Origin: Acidimicrobiia bacterium
GTDB lineage: Bacteria > Actinomycetota > Acidimicrobiia > Acidimicrobiales > SZUA-35
Direction: 5' to 3'
DNA length: 34,586 bases
NCBI GenBank assembly: GCA_029863385.1
Contig: JAOTVU010000035.1
Coordinates: 1 to 34,586, forward strand
The notes under the pieces are model-generated. The model saw only the letters and a list, made by a program, of their open reading frames with translations, ran no database searches and had not been told where the DNA came from. Every line of letters starts with the position of its first letter. Position 1 is the stretch's first letter. The position numbers and the translations under genes are program-made. Of the stretch, positions 8,443-16,622 are shown piece after piece.

Positions 8443-9411
8443 TTGACCCTTCCCCGACAACCTCTGGGACGAACCGGTTTCGAGGTGAGTCCGATCACGT
8501 TCGGCACCTCGGCACTGGCCAGCCTTCCCGACACCTACGGGTATCAGGTTTCCGAGGAGCGAGCATTGGAGACCCTGCGCGCCATCCTCGACAGCGACGT
8601 CAACGTTCTCGACACGTCCCGCAATTACGGATTCGGTCGGGCCGAGGAACGGATCGGCACGGTCTTCGCCGAACGGGGCGGCAAGCCCGATGGCCTCGTT
8701 CTGTCGACCAAGGTCGATCGCGAGTCCGAGACGCTGCGCTTCGACGCGGCCCAGGTCCGCAGGTCGTTTGAGGAGAGCCTCGAAGCGCTTGGGGTCGACC
8801 GGGTCGACATCCTCCACCTCCACGATCCCGAGCATGCCCGCGATCTTGGTGAGATCACGTTGTCCGGCGGGGCGATCGACGAGCTGTTCGCCATCAAGGA
8901 GGAGGGCCTGACCTCGGCCCTCGGCGTGGCGATGGGTCGAACCGACATCCAACTCGACATCGTGCGCAGGCACCCGTGGGACGTCGTCCTCAACCACAAT
9001 CGCTACACCCTGCTGAATCGTCGGGCGACCGAACTGTTCGAATACGCCCGAAGTCAGGGCATGGGCGTCATGAACGCCGCACCGTACGCCGGCGGGATGC
9101 TGGCCAAGGGATCGGACAACTTCGACAAGATCAACTATCAGGAGGCCGACGAGGCCGACACGGCCCCGGTGCGCGAACTCGAACGATTGTGTCGGGAGCA
9201 CGAGGTCCCGCTCGGTGCGGTCGCCCTGCAGTTCTCGATGCGGAGCCGGCTGGTCGACAACACCGTGCTCGGCGTGTCCAAACCGGAACGGGTCGCCCAG
9301 TCGATCGAGTGGGCCACGGCCGAGCTACCCGACGAACTCTGGTCGGCCATCGACGAGCTGCCGTTCTCCACCGACGACCCGGAGGCGAATCGGGTGTGGA
9401 GCGGAGGATGA
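8443..9411 (+). CDS. aldo/keto reductase
   Basis: A 322-residue NADPH-dependent aldo/keto reductase, nearest in feel to the L-fucose / D-threo-aldose dehydrogenase branch. The catalytic tetrad is visible: D57 and Y62 in LDTSRNYGFG, K90 in STKVD, and H127 in ILHLHDPE. The start is TTG, because AGGAG (8432-8436) lies 6 nt before it and the protein then begins TLPRQPLGRTGFEVSPI, the family N-terminus. A GTG at 8425 would overlap that site. The TGA overlaps an ATG that opens a micro-ORF running to the crotonase start, so the two genes are probably coupled. Confidence 0.9.
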   Translation: MTLPRQPLGRTGFEVSPITFGTSALASLPDTYGYQVSEERALETLRAILDSDVNVLDTSRNYGFGRAEERIGTVFAERGGKPDGLVLSTKVDRESETLRFDAAQVRRSFEESLEALGVDRVDILHLHDPEHARDLGEITLSGGAIDELFAIKEEGLTSALGVAMGRTDIQLDIVRRHPWDVVLNHNRYTLLNRRATELFEYARSQGMGVMNAAPYAGGMLAKGSDNFDKINYQEADEADTAPVRELERLCREHEVPLGAVALQFSMRSRLVDNTVLGVSKPERVAQSIEWATAELPDELWSAIDELPFSTDDPEANRVWSGG

Positions 9412-9443
9412 TGCCAACCGATCGCCTGGGTCACCGGCTGTGA
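9408..9443 (+). CDS. 11-codon micro-ORF linking the aldo/keto reductase and crotonase genes
   Basis: MMPDTP-like short frames recur in this window; here the peptide is MMPTDRLGHRL. It opens with an ATG that overlaps the reductase stop (ATGA) and has GGAGG directly in front. It closes with a TGA that overlaps the crotonase GTG (GTGA). The crotonase start has no good ribosome site of its own, so this frame could carry ribosomes to it. The geometry is directly visible; the function is inference. Confidence 0.4.
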   Translation: MMPTDRLGHRL

Positions 9444-10213
9444 GCCTGGTCCTCTACGAACTCGACGGCCACGTCGCCACCATCACGCTCAACCGACCCG
9501 ACAAGCACAACGCGATCAACGGTGCCGTCCGCGGGGAGCTGAACGCGGCGTGGGATCGTTTTCGGGACGACAACGACGCCTGGGTCGCCATCCTGACCGC
9601 CAACGGGCCCACCTTCTGCGCGGGGGCCGATCTGGTCGACGGTGAGGGTGCGGTCGGCACGTTCGGAGGAACGTTCTGGGAGAAGCCGACGATCAACTCG
9701 TTCGAGAGCGGCATGGAGCTGTTCAAGCCGACCATCGCCGCTGTCGGGGGGCCCTGCATCGGCTACGGACTCACCGGTGTGCTGTTCTGCGACTTCGTCA
9801 TCGCCAGCGAACACGCTCGGTTCTCCTATCCAGAGGTGACCATCGGGACTCCGACCATCGTGGGGGCCATCCGCCTGCCACACCGGATCGGCTGGGCCAA
9901 TGCGATGGAGCTTCTGCTCACCGGGCAGTCGATGTCGGCTGCTCGAGCCCACGAAATCGGCCTGGTGTGGCGCCTCGTCGAACACGACGCGTTGCTCGAC
10001 GAGGCAAGGGCCTGGGCTGAGACGCTCGTGGCGGCGGCACCGCTGGCCCAACGCGCCACCAAGGAGGTGGCGTGGCGCACCGCCGACATGGGTTGGATCG
10101 AAGCCGTACGGTTCGGTGAGACCATGCGCAAGGTCGTGGCCGCAACCGAGGATGCCGTGGAGGGTCGTCGGGCCTGGGCCGACAAGCGTCAGCCCGATTG
10201 GAAGGCCGGCTGA
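9440..10213 (+). CDS. crotonase-family protein (enoyl-CoA hydratase/isomerase), atypical active site
   Basis: A 257-residue crotonase. It shows LNRPDKHNAIN (17-27), the oxyanion-hole stretch FCAGADL (59-65) and a second oxyanion segment GPCIGYGLTGVL (104-115). Classic hydratases carry two catalytic glutamates. The one in the PE motif is present (YPEVTIG, E132). The first, expected where hydratases read GGGCEL, is replaced by the GLTGV run. The protein may therefore be an isomerase, hydrolase or other crotonase rather than a hydratase. The GTG start overlaps the stop of the preceding micro-ORF. The gene converges on the ABC permease gene 31 bp downstream. Confidence 0.88.
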   Translation: MSLVLYELDGHVATITLNRPDKHNAINGAVRGELNAAWDRFRDDNDAWVAILTANGPTFCAGADLVDGEGAVGTFGGTFWEKPTINSFESGMELFKPTIAAVGGPCIGYGLTGVLFCDFVIASEHARFSYPEVTIGTPTIVGAIRLPHRIGWANAMELLLTGQSMSAARAHEIGLVWRLVEHDALLDEARAWAETLVAAAPLAQRATKEVAWRTADMGWIEAVRFGETMRKVVAATEDAVEGRRAWADKRQPDWKAG

Positions 10214-10229
10214 ACCCCGTTCTGCGCAA

Positions 10230-10244
10230 GCCCGGAGGGCGGGC
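10230..10244. terminator. weak hairpin between convergent genes
   Basis: GCCCG-N5-CGGGC lies between the crotonase stop and the permease stop (TAG at 10247-10245). It is short and has no U-tract on either strand, so it is only a candidate bidirectional terminator. Confidence 0.3.
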
Positions 10245-11183
10245 CTAGCCCTTGGAGCGGAGCCGTGGGTCGAGGGCGTCCCGCAGACCGTCGCCGACGA
10301 AGTTCACGCTGAGCACCGTCAGCGAGATCAGTGCCCCCGGACCGATGGCCCGCCAGGGATTGATCTGCAGATAGTCGGTACCGTCCGACAGCAGACGGCC
10401 CCAGGTCGGGAAGTCGGCCGGGAACCCGAGGCCGAGGAACGAGAGGGCCGACTCGGTGATGATGGCGGTCGCCGTACCGAGCGAGGCGGCCACCGTCACA
10501 GAGCTCAACACGTTGGGCAGGATGTGCCGCAACACGATGTTGTTCTCCTTGGTGCCGATGCTGCGGGCGGCGAGGACGAACTCCTCCTCCTTGATCGCCA
10601 GCACATCGCCTCGGACCACCCGTGCGGTGTTCATCCAGCTGGCGGTGATGCCGATGACGAAAACCACCAGTAGGAAGATGCCGAGGTTCGGTCCGAGAGA
10701 GTCCTTGAGCGGCTCCCGGAACAGCATGATGATCACCAGCAGGAGCGGGAGCTGCGGCAGCGAGAGGAACAGGTCGGTCAGGCGCATCAGCGGGCCGTCG
10801 AGTCGCTTGAAGAAGCCGGCCAGCACGCCGACCAACGTGCCGAGGAGGAGTCCGACAGCCATGGCGGCGAAGCCGACGGCCAGGGAGATGCGACCTCCGA
10901 TCAACAGCCGGGCCAGGGCGTCGCGCCCCAGGTTGTCGGTGCCCATGATGTGCTGCAGCGACGCGCCCTGGTTGGTGATGGTCAGGTCCTGGGCGTAGGG
11001 GTCATACGGGTAGACGAACGGACCGATGATCACCGCCAGGCTGATGAAGATGAACATGCCGAGGCCGGCCATGGCCCCCTTGTGACGCCGGAACTGGCGC
11101 CAGACGTCGCTCCACAGCGACCGATGTTCGCCCAGATCATCCAGCACATCGACTATTGCTGCATCGGGTGTTGCTACCGTCAT
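10245..11183 (-). CDS. oligopeptide/dipeptide-type ABC transporter permease (OppC/DppC type)
   Basis: A 312-residue inner-membrane permease with about six hydrophobic segments. The N-terminal OppC-type start (WRQFRRHKGAMAGLGMFIF) is present, followed by HIMGTDNLGRDALARLLIGGRISL, which is diagnostic of OppC/DppC. The EAA-type ATPase contact loop is EEEFVLAARSIGTKENNIVLRHILPN. Its start is 11 nt after the stop of the partner permease, with GAGGAG 7 nt upstream of the ATG. It is the last gene of the transporter unit. Substrate class (peptide, nickel, oligosaccharide) cannot be told from this subunit. Confidence 0.95.
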   Translation of the reverse strand: MTVATPDAAIVDVLDDLGEHRSLWSDVWRQFRRHKGAMAGLGMFIFISLAVIIGPFVYPYDPYAQDLTITNQGASLQHIMGTDNLGRDALARLLIGGRISLAVGFAAMAVGLLLGTLVGVLAGFFKRLDGPLMRLTDLFLSLPQLPLLLVIIMLFREPLKDSLGPNLGIFLLVVFVIGITASWMNTARVVRGDVLAIKEEEFVLAARSIGTKENNIVLRHILPNVLSSVTVAASLGTATAIITESALSFLGLGFPADFPTWGRLLSDGTDYLQINPWRAIGPGALISLTVLSVNFVGDGLRDALDPRLRSKG

Positions 11184-11194
11184 GAGTCAGCTCC

Positions 11195-12214
11195 TCAGTC
11201 GTAGCGGATTCGTGGGTCGAGGAAGCCGTACGTCAGGTCGGCCAGCAGATTGAACGCCACCGTCAGGACGGCGAACAGGAAGGTGATGGTCTGCACCATC
11301 GGCACGTCGCCCTGCCCGATGGCGGTGATGAGGAGCTGGCCCATGCCGTTGATGCGGAACACCGTCTCGGTCAGGATGGCACCGGAGAAGATACCGGGTA
11401 TGGCGAGTGCGATGAGGGTCGCCACCGGGATGAGGCTGTTGCGGAGCACGTGACGGTTGATGACCTTCATCTCGCCCAGACCCTTCGATCTGGCGGTGCG
11501 CACGTATTCCAGGTTCAGATTCTCCAGGACCGATGCCCGCGTGAACCGGCTCATCGATGCCGCATTGAACAACGTCAGCACCGACACCGGCATGATCATC
11601 TGTTTGATCTGTATCCAGATACTGGACCAACTCGTCCATTCGACGTTGTGCGTGGTGCTGTAGAACGACGGAAACCAGCCCAGCTTCACCGAGAAGAGCA
11701 GGATGGCCAGAATCCCGGTGAAGTACACCGGCACCGAGTAGCCGACCATCGTGATGAGGGTTCCGACGTTGTCGAAGAGCGAGTACTGCTTGTAGGCGGA
11801 GTACACGCCGACGGGGATGGCGAGAAGGGTGCCGAGGATGAACGAGGTGCCCATGATCCACAGCGTCTGGGGTAACCGCTGGACGATGATGTCCATGGCC
11901 GGGGCCCGCGAGGACCATGAGATGATCCGGCTTCGACTCTCGCAGTCTCCGACACACGTATTGGTGAACTGTTCAAACCAGTGAATCGGTTCGTTGACCA
12001 TCATCTGCGTGTTCCACTTCCACCACTTGATGAGGAAGGGATCGTTGAATCCGAGCGACTCACGTATTTGTTCTCGAACCTCGGCCGGAATGGTCAACGG
12101 CAACTGGGATGCCGGGTCGCCCGGCGCGAAGTCCAGGATGCCGAAGATGATGAGGCTGATGATCAGCAGGGTCGGGATGGCAAACAATGTTCGCCGGATC
12201 ACGTATTGAATCAT
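11195..12214 (-). CDS. oligopeptide/dipeptide-type ABC transporter permease (OppB/DppB type)
   Basis: A 339-residue permease. The first helix reads YVIRRTLFAIPTLLIISLII and is followed by DFAPGDPAS, a hallmark of OppB/DppB. A long extracytoplasmic loop (about 45-105) contains two cysteines in CVGDC. The cytoplasmic EAA loop is LEYVRTARSKGLGEMKVINRHVLRNSLIP. AGGACAGG lies about 6 nt before the ATG. The gene is separated from the lipoprotein gene by 110 bp holding a strong hairpin, so its expression relative to the binding protein is probably set there. Confidence 0.95.
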   Translation of the reverse strand: MIQYVIRRTLFAIPTLLIISLIIFGILDFAPGDPASQLPLTIPAEVREQIRESLGFNDPFLIKWWKWNTQMMVNEPIHWFEQFTNTCVGDCESRSRIISWSSRAPAMDIIVQRLPQTLWIMGTSFILGTLLAIPVGVYSAYKQYSLFDNVGTLITMVGYSVPVYFTGILAILLFSVKLGWFPSFYSTTHNVEWTSWSSIWIQIKQMIMPVSVLTLFNAASMSRFTRASVLENLNLEYVRTARSKGLGEMKVINRHVLRNSLIPVATLIALAIPGIFSGAILTETVFRINGMGQLLITAIGQGDVPMVQTITFLFAVLTVAFNLLADLTYGFLDPRIRYD

Positions 12215-12251
12215 TGGCTGCCTGTCCTTCGTGCCTCATCGTGTGAGTATG

Positions 12252-12287
12252 CGGGAGCCTCTCCGACCAGTATCGGAGAGGCTCCCG
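12252..12287 (-). terminator. perfect 15-bp stem-loop between binding-protein and permease genes
   Basis: CGGGAGCCTCTCCGA (12252-12266) pairs perfectly with TCGGAGAGGCTCCCG (12273-12287) across a 6-nt loop. On the minus strand it lies between the lipoprotein stop and the OppB-type start. No U-run follows, so it may be an mRNA-stabilising or processing hairpin, or a partial terminator, giving more binding protein than permease. Confidence 0.75.
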
Positions 12288-12324
12288 TGCCATTACAAGT
12301 TACAAACCCGGTTTCCCGGCGTTA

Positions 12325-14142
12325 TCAGCCGCGAACCCAGTCTGCGATGTTCCAGTACTCCGAATCCCAGCCGTTGAGGTCGCCGATACCGGTGATGTCG
12401 GAGCTGATGGCGGAGACGTTGGCCCGGTGGATCAACGCGATCACGGCTCCGGACTCGATCATGAGGTCCTGGAGCCGCTTGACGTTGTCGGTGTAGGCCG
12501 GATCCGTCACGGCCAGCTGGGCCGTCTCATCCCAGAGGGTGTCGTACTCGGCGGACTGCATGCGAGGCATATTGTCGCCACCCCAGCTCGTGGCCGAACT
12601 CGGGATCTGGTCGGACTTCCAGCTCTGGAGGTAGTTCACGGGGTCGGGACCGCTGGAACCGTTGGTGAACATCTCCATGTCGTTGAAGAACTTCCAGATG
12701 CAGGCGTCGCTGGCGCAGGTGCCGTCGAAGAACAGCGAGGCGTCCTCGTTGGTCATCTCGACGTTCACACCGATCTCGGACCAGTTGGCCTTGACCAGCT
12801 CCTGGTTCGACTGACGCACGGCGTTGGTCGACGTGGCGTAGGTGAAGTCGAGCGGCAGACCATCATCGGTCTCACGGACGCCGTCACCATCGGTGTCGAC
12901 ATAGCCGAGATCATCGAGGATCTGGTTGGCCTCTTCGAGGTTCTGCGTCAGGCACCAATCGTTGTTGGTGGAATACTGGTCGCCCACCGGCCACACCGTA
13001 CAGGTGGGCACACCTGCGGCGCCGTAGCCGACGGTCACCAGATCGTCTCGGTTGATGGCCAACGACAGCGCTCGGGCGAGTTCAGGATTGTTGAACAGGA
13101 TCGGGTGCGGGTTGGTGATCTCCGACGGCGGATCGGCGTCGGGATCGGTCTGGTTCAGGTTGATGTGCTCGACGTTCGCCGCGAAACCGGACAGCAGCAC
13201 GGCGTTCCCGGCGGCCGCCATCGGCTCCAGGATCTCCGGTGCCACCTGGAGGTTCCAGGCGTAGTCGGCCTCACCGATCTCGAGGACCGAGCGAGCGGTC
13301 GACTCGGCGTCGCCGCCACCCTTGATGGTCACCGTGCCGAAGAACGGCTTGCCCTCGGCCACACCACGGTAGTTCGGGTTCATGGCGTAGGTCACCGTGT
13401 CCTCCGGGCGGAGATCGGTCACCGAGTAGGGACCGGTACCGACCGGAGCGAAGTTCTGATCGGTACAGCCGGCGGCGGCGGCACCGACGCAGTCGGCGAA
13501 CTGGGCCCGCTGGATGATCGGCTGGGTGTAGCTCACGAAGTGCAGATACGGATAGGGCAACGGATCGGTGAAGTTGACGGTAACGGTGCCGGCGTCATCG
13601 GCGGTCACCGAATCGACCTGGGTGAAGTCGGCCGAACAGCCCGTGGCCTCATCGGTGCAGTACTCCCAGGTGAAGACAACGTCATCGGCGGTGAACGGGG
13701 TGCCGTCGGACCAGACGACGCCGTCCTTCAGCGTCCAGGTGATCGACATGAAGTCCTCGGCGACACCGCCGTTGTCAACCGTCGGGATCTCCGCCGCCAG
13801 AGCGGGAACCAGGGCACCGTCGGGGCCGTACCAGGCCAGCGGCTCGATCACGAGCGACGAGGCGAGCAGGTCCTTGGTACCGGTGGACAGCAGGGCGTTG
13901 GCCTGCGACGGGGCCTGCCACTGGAGCAGGAGCACCTCGCCGCCGGAGCCGGCCTCGCCGGTCGGTGCGGCGTCTTCCTCCGGCGTCGTTTCGTCGGTGG
14001 TATCCGCAGTGTCGTCGGTGGCCTCTTCGGCTTCGGTCTCCTCGCCGCTTGTGTCCTCCTCCGAGTCGCCTCCGCACGCGGCGGCGACCAGAGCGAAGAC
14101 CGCAAGCAACGCAAGCAGCCTCAGCAATAACGATCGATTCAT
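12325..14142 (-). CDS. extracellular solute-binding lipoprotein, family 5 (OppA/DppA type)
   Basis: A 605-residue binding protein. A signal peptide (1-22) ends in a lipobox with Cys at residue 23 (LVAAAC), so the mature protein is lipid-anchored outside the membrane. A strongly acidic Asp/Glu/Thr linker (about 25-60) precedes the family-5 fold, which contains SDGTPFTADDVVFTWEYC and SLAINRDDLVTVGYG. The start is ATG 14142, which has GGAGG 8 nt upstream; an ATG 36 nt further up lacks this. It sits in one minus-strand unit with two ATPases before it and two permeases after it. The ligand is unknown. Confidence 0.95.
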   Translation of the reverse strand: MNRSLLLRLLALLAVFALVAAACGGDSEEDTSGEETEAEEATDDTADTTDETTPEEDAAPTGEAGSGGEVLLLQWQAPSQANALLSTGTKDLLASSLVIEPLAWYGPDGALVPALAAEIPTVDNGGVAEDFMSITWTLKDGVVWSDGTPFTADDVVFTWEYCTDEATGCSADFTQVDSVTADDAGTVTVNFTDPLPYPYLHFVSYTQPIIQRAQFADCVGAAAAGCTDQNFAPVGTGPYSVTDLRPEDTVTYAMNPNYRGVAEGKPFFGTVTIKGGGDAESTARSVLEIGEADYAWNLQVAPEILEPMAAAGNAVLLSGFAANVEHINLNQTDPDADPPSEITNPHPILFNNPELARALSLAINRDDLVTVGYGAAGVPTCTVWPVGDQYSTNNDWCLTQNLEEANQILDDLGYVDTDGDGVRETDDGLPLDFTYATSTNAVRQSNQELVKANWSEIGVNVEMTNEDASLFFDGTCASDACIWKFFNDMEMFTNGSSGPDPVNYLQSWKSDQIPSSATSWGGDNMPRMQSAEYDTLWDETAQLAVTDPAYTDNVKRLQDLMIESGAVIALIHRANVSAISSDITGIGDLNGWDSEYWNIADWVRG

Positions 14143-14182
14143 TGAACATTCCTCCCTGCCGGCGGGGTGCCGGCTCATGTGC

Positions 14183-14208
14183 GTACCATCTTGGGATCAG
14201 ATGGGTAC
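14183..14208 (-). repeat. imperfect inverted repeat upstream of the binding-protein gene
   Basis: GTACCATCT and AGATGGGTAC face each other across 7 nt, with one extra G in the right arm. It lies in the 106-bp gap between the second ATPase gene and the lipoprotein gene. Next to it is a second imperfect palindrome, CCTTACCTAAGG (14212-14223). These could be an operator or an internal mRNA hairpin; nothing decides between them. Confidence 0.4.
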
Positions 14209-14248
14209 GTGTCCTTACCTAAGGTTATGGGCGACGCAACAACGGTTG

Positions 14249-15277
14249 CTATTGCGTTTTGGTGGCGACCACGTGACAGGCAACCCAATGACCTGCGGTG
14301 GTTTGACGCCACTCCGGGACCTCTACCCGGCAGCGATCTTCGACAACTGGACACCGGGTGCTGAACACACATCCGGGCGGTGGATTGGATGGACTGGGGA
14401 TGTCGCCCTCGAGAATGACCCGCTTGCGGTTGGCCTCCACGACCGGATCCGGGACCGGCACGGCCGAGTTGAGGGCCTTGGTGTAGGGGTGCTGGGGGTT
14501 CTCATACAGTTCGTCGCAATCGGCCAGTTCGACAACGTGGCCGAGGTACATGACGGCGACCCGGTCGGCGATGTGTCGGACCATGCTCAGGTCGTGTGAG
14601 ATGAAGAGATAGGTGAGGCCGAGCTCGTCCTGGAGTTGTTCCATGAGGTTGACGACCTGGGCCTGAATGGACACGTCGAGCGCCGCAATCGGTTCATCGG
14701 CCACGATGAACTCGGGGTTGAGGGCAATGGCGCGGGCCACACCGATGCGCTGGCGCTGGCCGCCGGAGAACTCGTGGGGATAGCGGTTGGCATGCGAGGG
14801 GTCGAGCCCGACGATGGTCAGCAGTTCCTCGACGCGGGCATGGCGACCGTCGGCGTCGAGGTCGGAATGCTCCTTGAGCGGCTCGCCGATGATCGATGCC
14901 ACCGTCATCCGGGGGTTGAGCGACGCATGAGGGTTCTGGAAGATCATCTGCATCCGGGGACGCATCGACCGGAGGTCGTTGCCTTTGACCTCGGTCAGCT
15001 CCCGCTCCTGGAAGCGGACGGAGCCCTCCGTCACGGGCTCGATCTGGAGGATGACCCTCCCGGTGGTGGATTTACCGGAGCCGCTCTCCCCCACGAGGCC
15101 GAGCGTCTCGCCCTTGTAGATGTCGAACGTGACGCCGTCGACGGCGCGCACTGCGCCGACCTGGCGCCGGAAGACGCCTTTCATGATCGGGAAGTGCTTC
15201 TTCAGTCCCTCGACTCGGACGAGAACTTCGCGCTCCGCAGCGGGGGCGGCGTCGACCGAGTCGATCACGTCAGTCAT
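14249..15277 (-). CDS. ABC transporter ATP-binding protein (OppF/DppF type)
   Basis: A 342-residue cytoplasmic ATPase of a peptide-type importer. Walker A is GESGSGKS (63-70), the Q-loop lies in MIFQNPHASLNP (111-122), the signature is FSGGQRQR (170-177), and Walker B is FIVADEP (190-196). The switch histidine is in ISHDLSMV. The C-terminal oligopeptide-transporter extension carries a cysteine cluster (CVFSTRCP, then RC, later CHV), which in related ATPases can hold an iron-sulfur cluster. Its ATG overlaps the end of the preceding ATPase gene by 8 bp, so the pair is co-translated. Confidence 0.95.
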   Translation of the reverse strand: MTDVIDSVDAAPAAEREVLVRVEGLKKHFPIMKGVFRRQVGAVRAVDGVTFDIYKGETLGLVGESGSGKSTTGRVILQIEPVTEGSVRFQERELTEVKGNDLRSMRPRMQMIFQNPHASLNPRMTVASIIGEPLKEHSDLDADGRHARVEELLTIVGLDPSHANRYPHEFSGGQRQRIGVARAIALNPEFIVADEPIAALDVSIQAQVVNLMEQLQDELGLTYLFISHDLSMVRHIADRVAVMYLGHVVELADCDELYENPQHPYTKALNSAVPVPDPVVEANRKRVILEGDIPSPSNPPPGCVFSTRCPVVEDRCRVEVPEWRQTTAGHWVACHVVATKTQ

Positions 15278-16268
15278 GTCGGGGCCTCTCGTTGTCGATG
15301 TCCCACCAGCAGGCGGAGCGATGCTCGAAGGCGATCTCCGCCAGAGGTGGAATCTCGGTCCAGCAGCGGTCGTGGGCGTACTGGCAACGCGGTGCGAACG
15401 AGCAGCCGGTGGGGGCCGACCGCAGGCTGGGCGGTTGGCCCTCGATGGCGCTCAGCTCGTGGCCCTTCTGGTCGAGGCGGGGCAACGAGTTCAACAGGCC
15501 ACGGGTGTAGGGATGCTGCGGGCGGGAGTAGAGATCGCCGACCAACGCCTGTTCGACAACTCTGCCGCCGTACATGACGACAACCCGGTCGGCCAGCCCG
15601 GCGACCACGGCCAGATCGTGGGTGATCCAGATGACCGCCGTGTTGAGCTTCTCCCGCAGATCGCGGACGATCTCGATGATCTGGGCCTGGATGGTGACGT
15701 CGAGCGCCGTGGTCGGTTCGTCCGCGATGATCACCTTCGGCGAACAGGCCAGGGCGATGGCGATCATGACCCTCTGTCGCATGCCGCCGGACAGTTCGTG
15801 GGGGTAGTTCTTCAGCCGCTGCTTGGCATCGGGAATGCCGACCAGACTGAGGAGTTCCTCGGCGCGCTTCTTCATCTCCGCGTCGGACAGGTCGGTGTGA
15901 AGCTCGAGCGATTCGGTGATCTGCTTGCCGATGGTGAGCACCGGATTCAGCGACGTCATCGGATCCTGAAAGATGAATCCGATCTTGCCACCACGAACCG
16001 AGCGAAGGTCTTCGACATCGAGGCGAAGGAGATCCTGGTCCTCGAAGTCGACCTGGCCGTCGATGATCTTGCCCGGCGGCATGGGAATGAGCCGCAGCAT
16101 CGACATCATCGTGACACTCTTGCCCGAACCACTTTCACCTACGACGGCAAGGAATTCGCCCGGTCTGAGGCTCAAATCCACGCCGTTCACGGCGTACACG
16201 ACACCGTCCGGCGTATGGAATTCCGTTGTAAGGTTCGATACTTCGAGTACCGCTTCTTTGCCGCTCAA
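15270..16268 (-). CDS. ABC transporter ATP-binding protein (OppD/DppD type), TTG start
   Basis: A 332-residue partner ATPase. Walker A is GESGSGKS (44-51), the Q-loop is in FIFQDPMTSLNP, the signature is LSGGMRQR, Walker B is VIIADEPTTALD, and the switch histidine is in ITHDLAVV. The C-terminal extension again has a cysteine set (GCSFAPRCQYA, RCW). The N-terminus LEVSNLTTEFHTPDG is standard, which supports the TTG at 16268. That TTG overlaps the stop of a 12-codon upstream ORF with its own ribosome site. A single-base frameshift joining the two is the alternative reading. It is the first gene of the transporter unit. Confidence 0.93.
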   Translation of the reverse strand: MSGKEAVLEVSNLTTEFHTPDGVVYAVNGVDLSLRPGEFLAVVGESGSGKSVTMMSMLRLIPMPPGKIIDGQVDFEDQDLLRLDVEDLRSVRGGKIGFIFQDPMTSLNPVLTIGKQITESLELHTDLSDAEMKKRAEELLSLVGIPDAKQRLKNYPHELSGGMRQRVMIAIALACSPKVIIADEPTTALDVTIQAQIIEIVRDLREKLNTAVIWITHDLAVVAGLADRVVVMYGGRVVEQALVGDLYSRPQHPYTRGLLNSLPRLDQKGHELSAIEGQPPSLRSAPTGCSFAPRCQYAHDRCWTEIPPLAEIAFEHRSACWWDIDNERPRHD

Positions 16269-16303
16269 CTCGACTCCGGTCGTGTAGGTGTGTCAGGCAT
16301 CAT
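16265..16303 (-). CDS. 12-codon upstream ORF coupled to the OppD-type gene
   Basis: The peptide MMPDTPTRPESS begins at ATG 16303, with GGGGAG (16318-16313) 9 nt upstream. Its TGA (16267-16265) overlaps the TTG of the ATPase gene (TTGA). The rare start codon probably depends on ribosomes ending here. If instead the assembly has lost or gained a base, these residues would be the true N-terminus. Confidence 0.45.
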   Translation of the reverse strand: MMPDTPTRPESS

Positions 16304-16586
16304 AATTCAAATCTCCCCGACCGACAGCAGCGACGCTGTTGCGACCTTGTGAACGCTCGATTTCGAACCGTCCACATTCCCCGACGATTCGAGCCGCGTG
16401 AAGATAACGCAGTTCGCCCGCACGCCGCCAGGGAACTGCACACTCCGGGCACCCTCGGGTTCACGCTCTCCCTTACGTTGTACAAACTGCCATCCGGCCT
16501 CGTCGTGAGCCTAAAACCGTTCAACCCGATCCTCAGTGTGCTCGTTCCTCGGCCGGCGCGCGGCATGTGACGATGCTGTCAGGCTC
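16304..16586. other. divergent intergenic region without a convincing gene
   Basis: This gap of about 280 bp separates the transporter unit (minus) from the ArsR-type fusion (plus). It has open frames on both strands, but none has a recognisable domain or ribosome site. It must hold the transporter promoter, which I could not place with confidence. An 8-bp palindrome TTGTACAA near 16478-16485 is the only notable symmetric element. Confidence 0.5.
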
Positions 16587-16616
16587 TTGTCATGTGAGTG
16601 TTTACTCACATATAAT
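16587..16616 (+). promoter_or_regulatory. promoter of the ArsR-SRPBCC gene, leaderless
   Basis: TTGTCA (16587-16592), 18 nt, then a perfect TATAAT (16611-16616), with the GTG start at 16623 only 6 nt later. This is the best -10 in the window and implies a leaderless transcript. Confidence 0.8.
16592..16611. promoter_or_regulatory. 20-bp palindromic operator between -35 and -10
   Basis: ATGTGAGT-N4-ACTCACAT is a perfect inverted repeat with 8-bp arms. It fills the spacer between the -35 and -10 and touches both. A dimeric winged-helix repressor bound here would block RNA polymerase, so autoregulation by the adjacent ArsR-type protein is the simplest reading. Confidence 0.75.
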
Positions 16617-16622
16617 CAATCC

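Noticed and set aside
12427..14130. A 567-codon plus-strand frame opposite the binding-protein gene
   Set aside because: Val/Gly/Arg/His-rich shadow of a well-supported lipoprotein gene, with no promoter and no recognised motif.
16300..16566. An 88-codon minus-strand frame upstream of the OppD-type gene
   Set aside because: No domain, no ribosome site and Arg/Ser-rich shadow composition. It would also overlap the better-supported micro-ORF.
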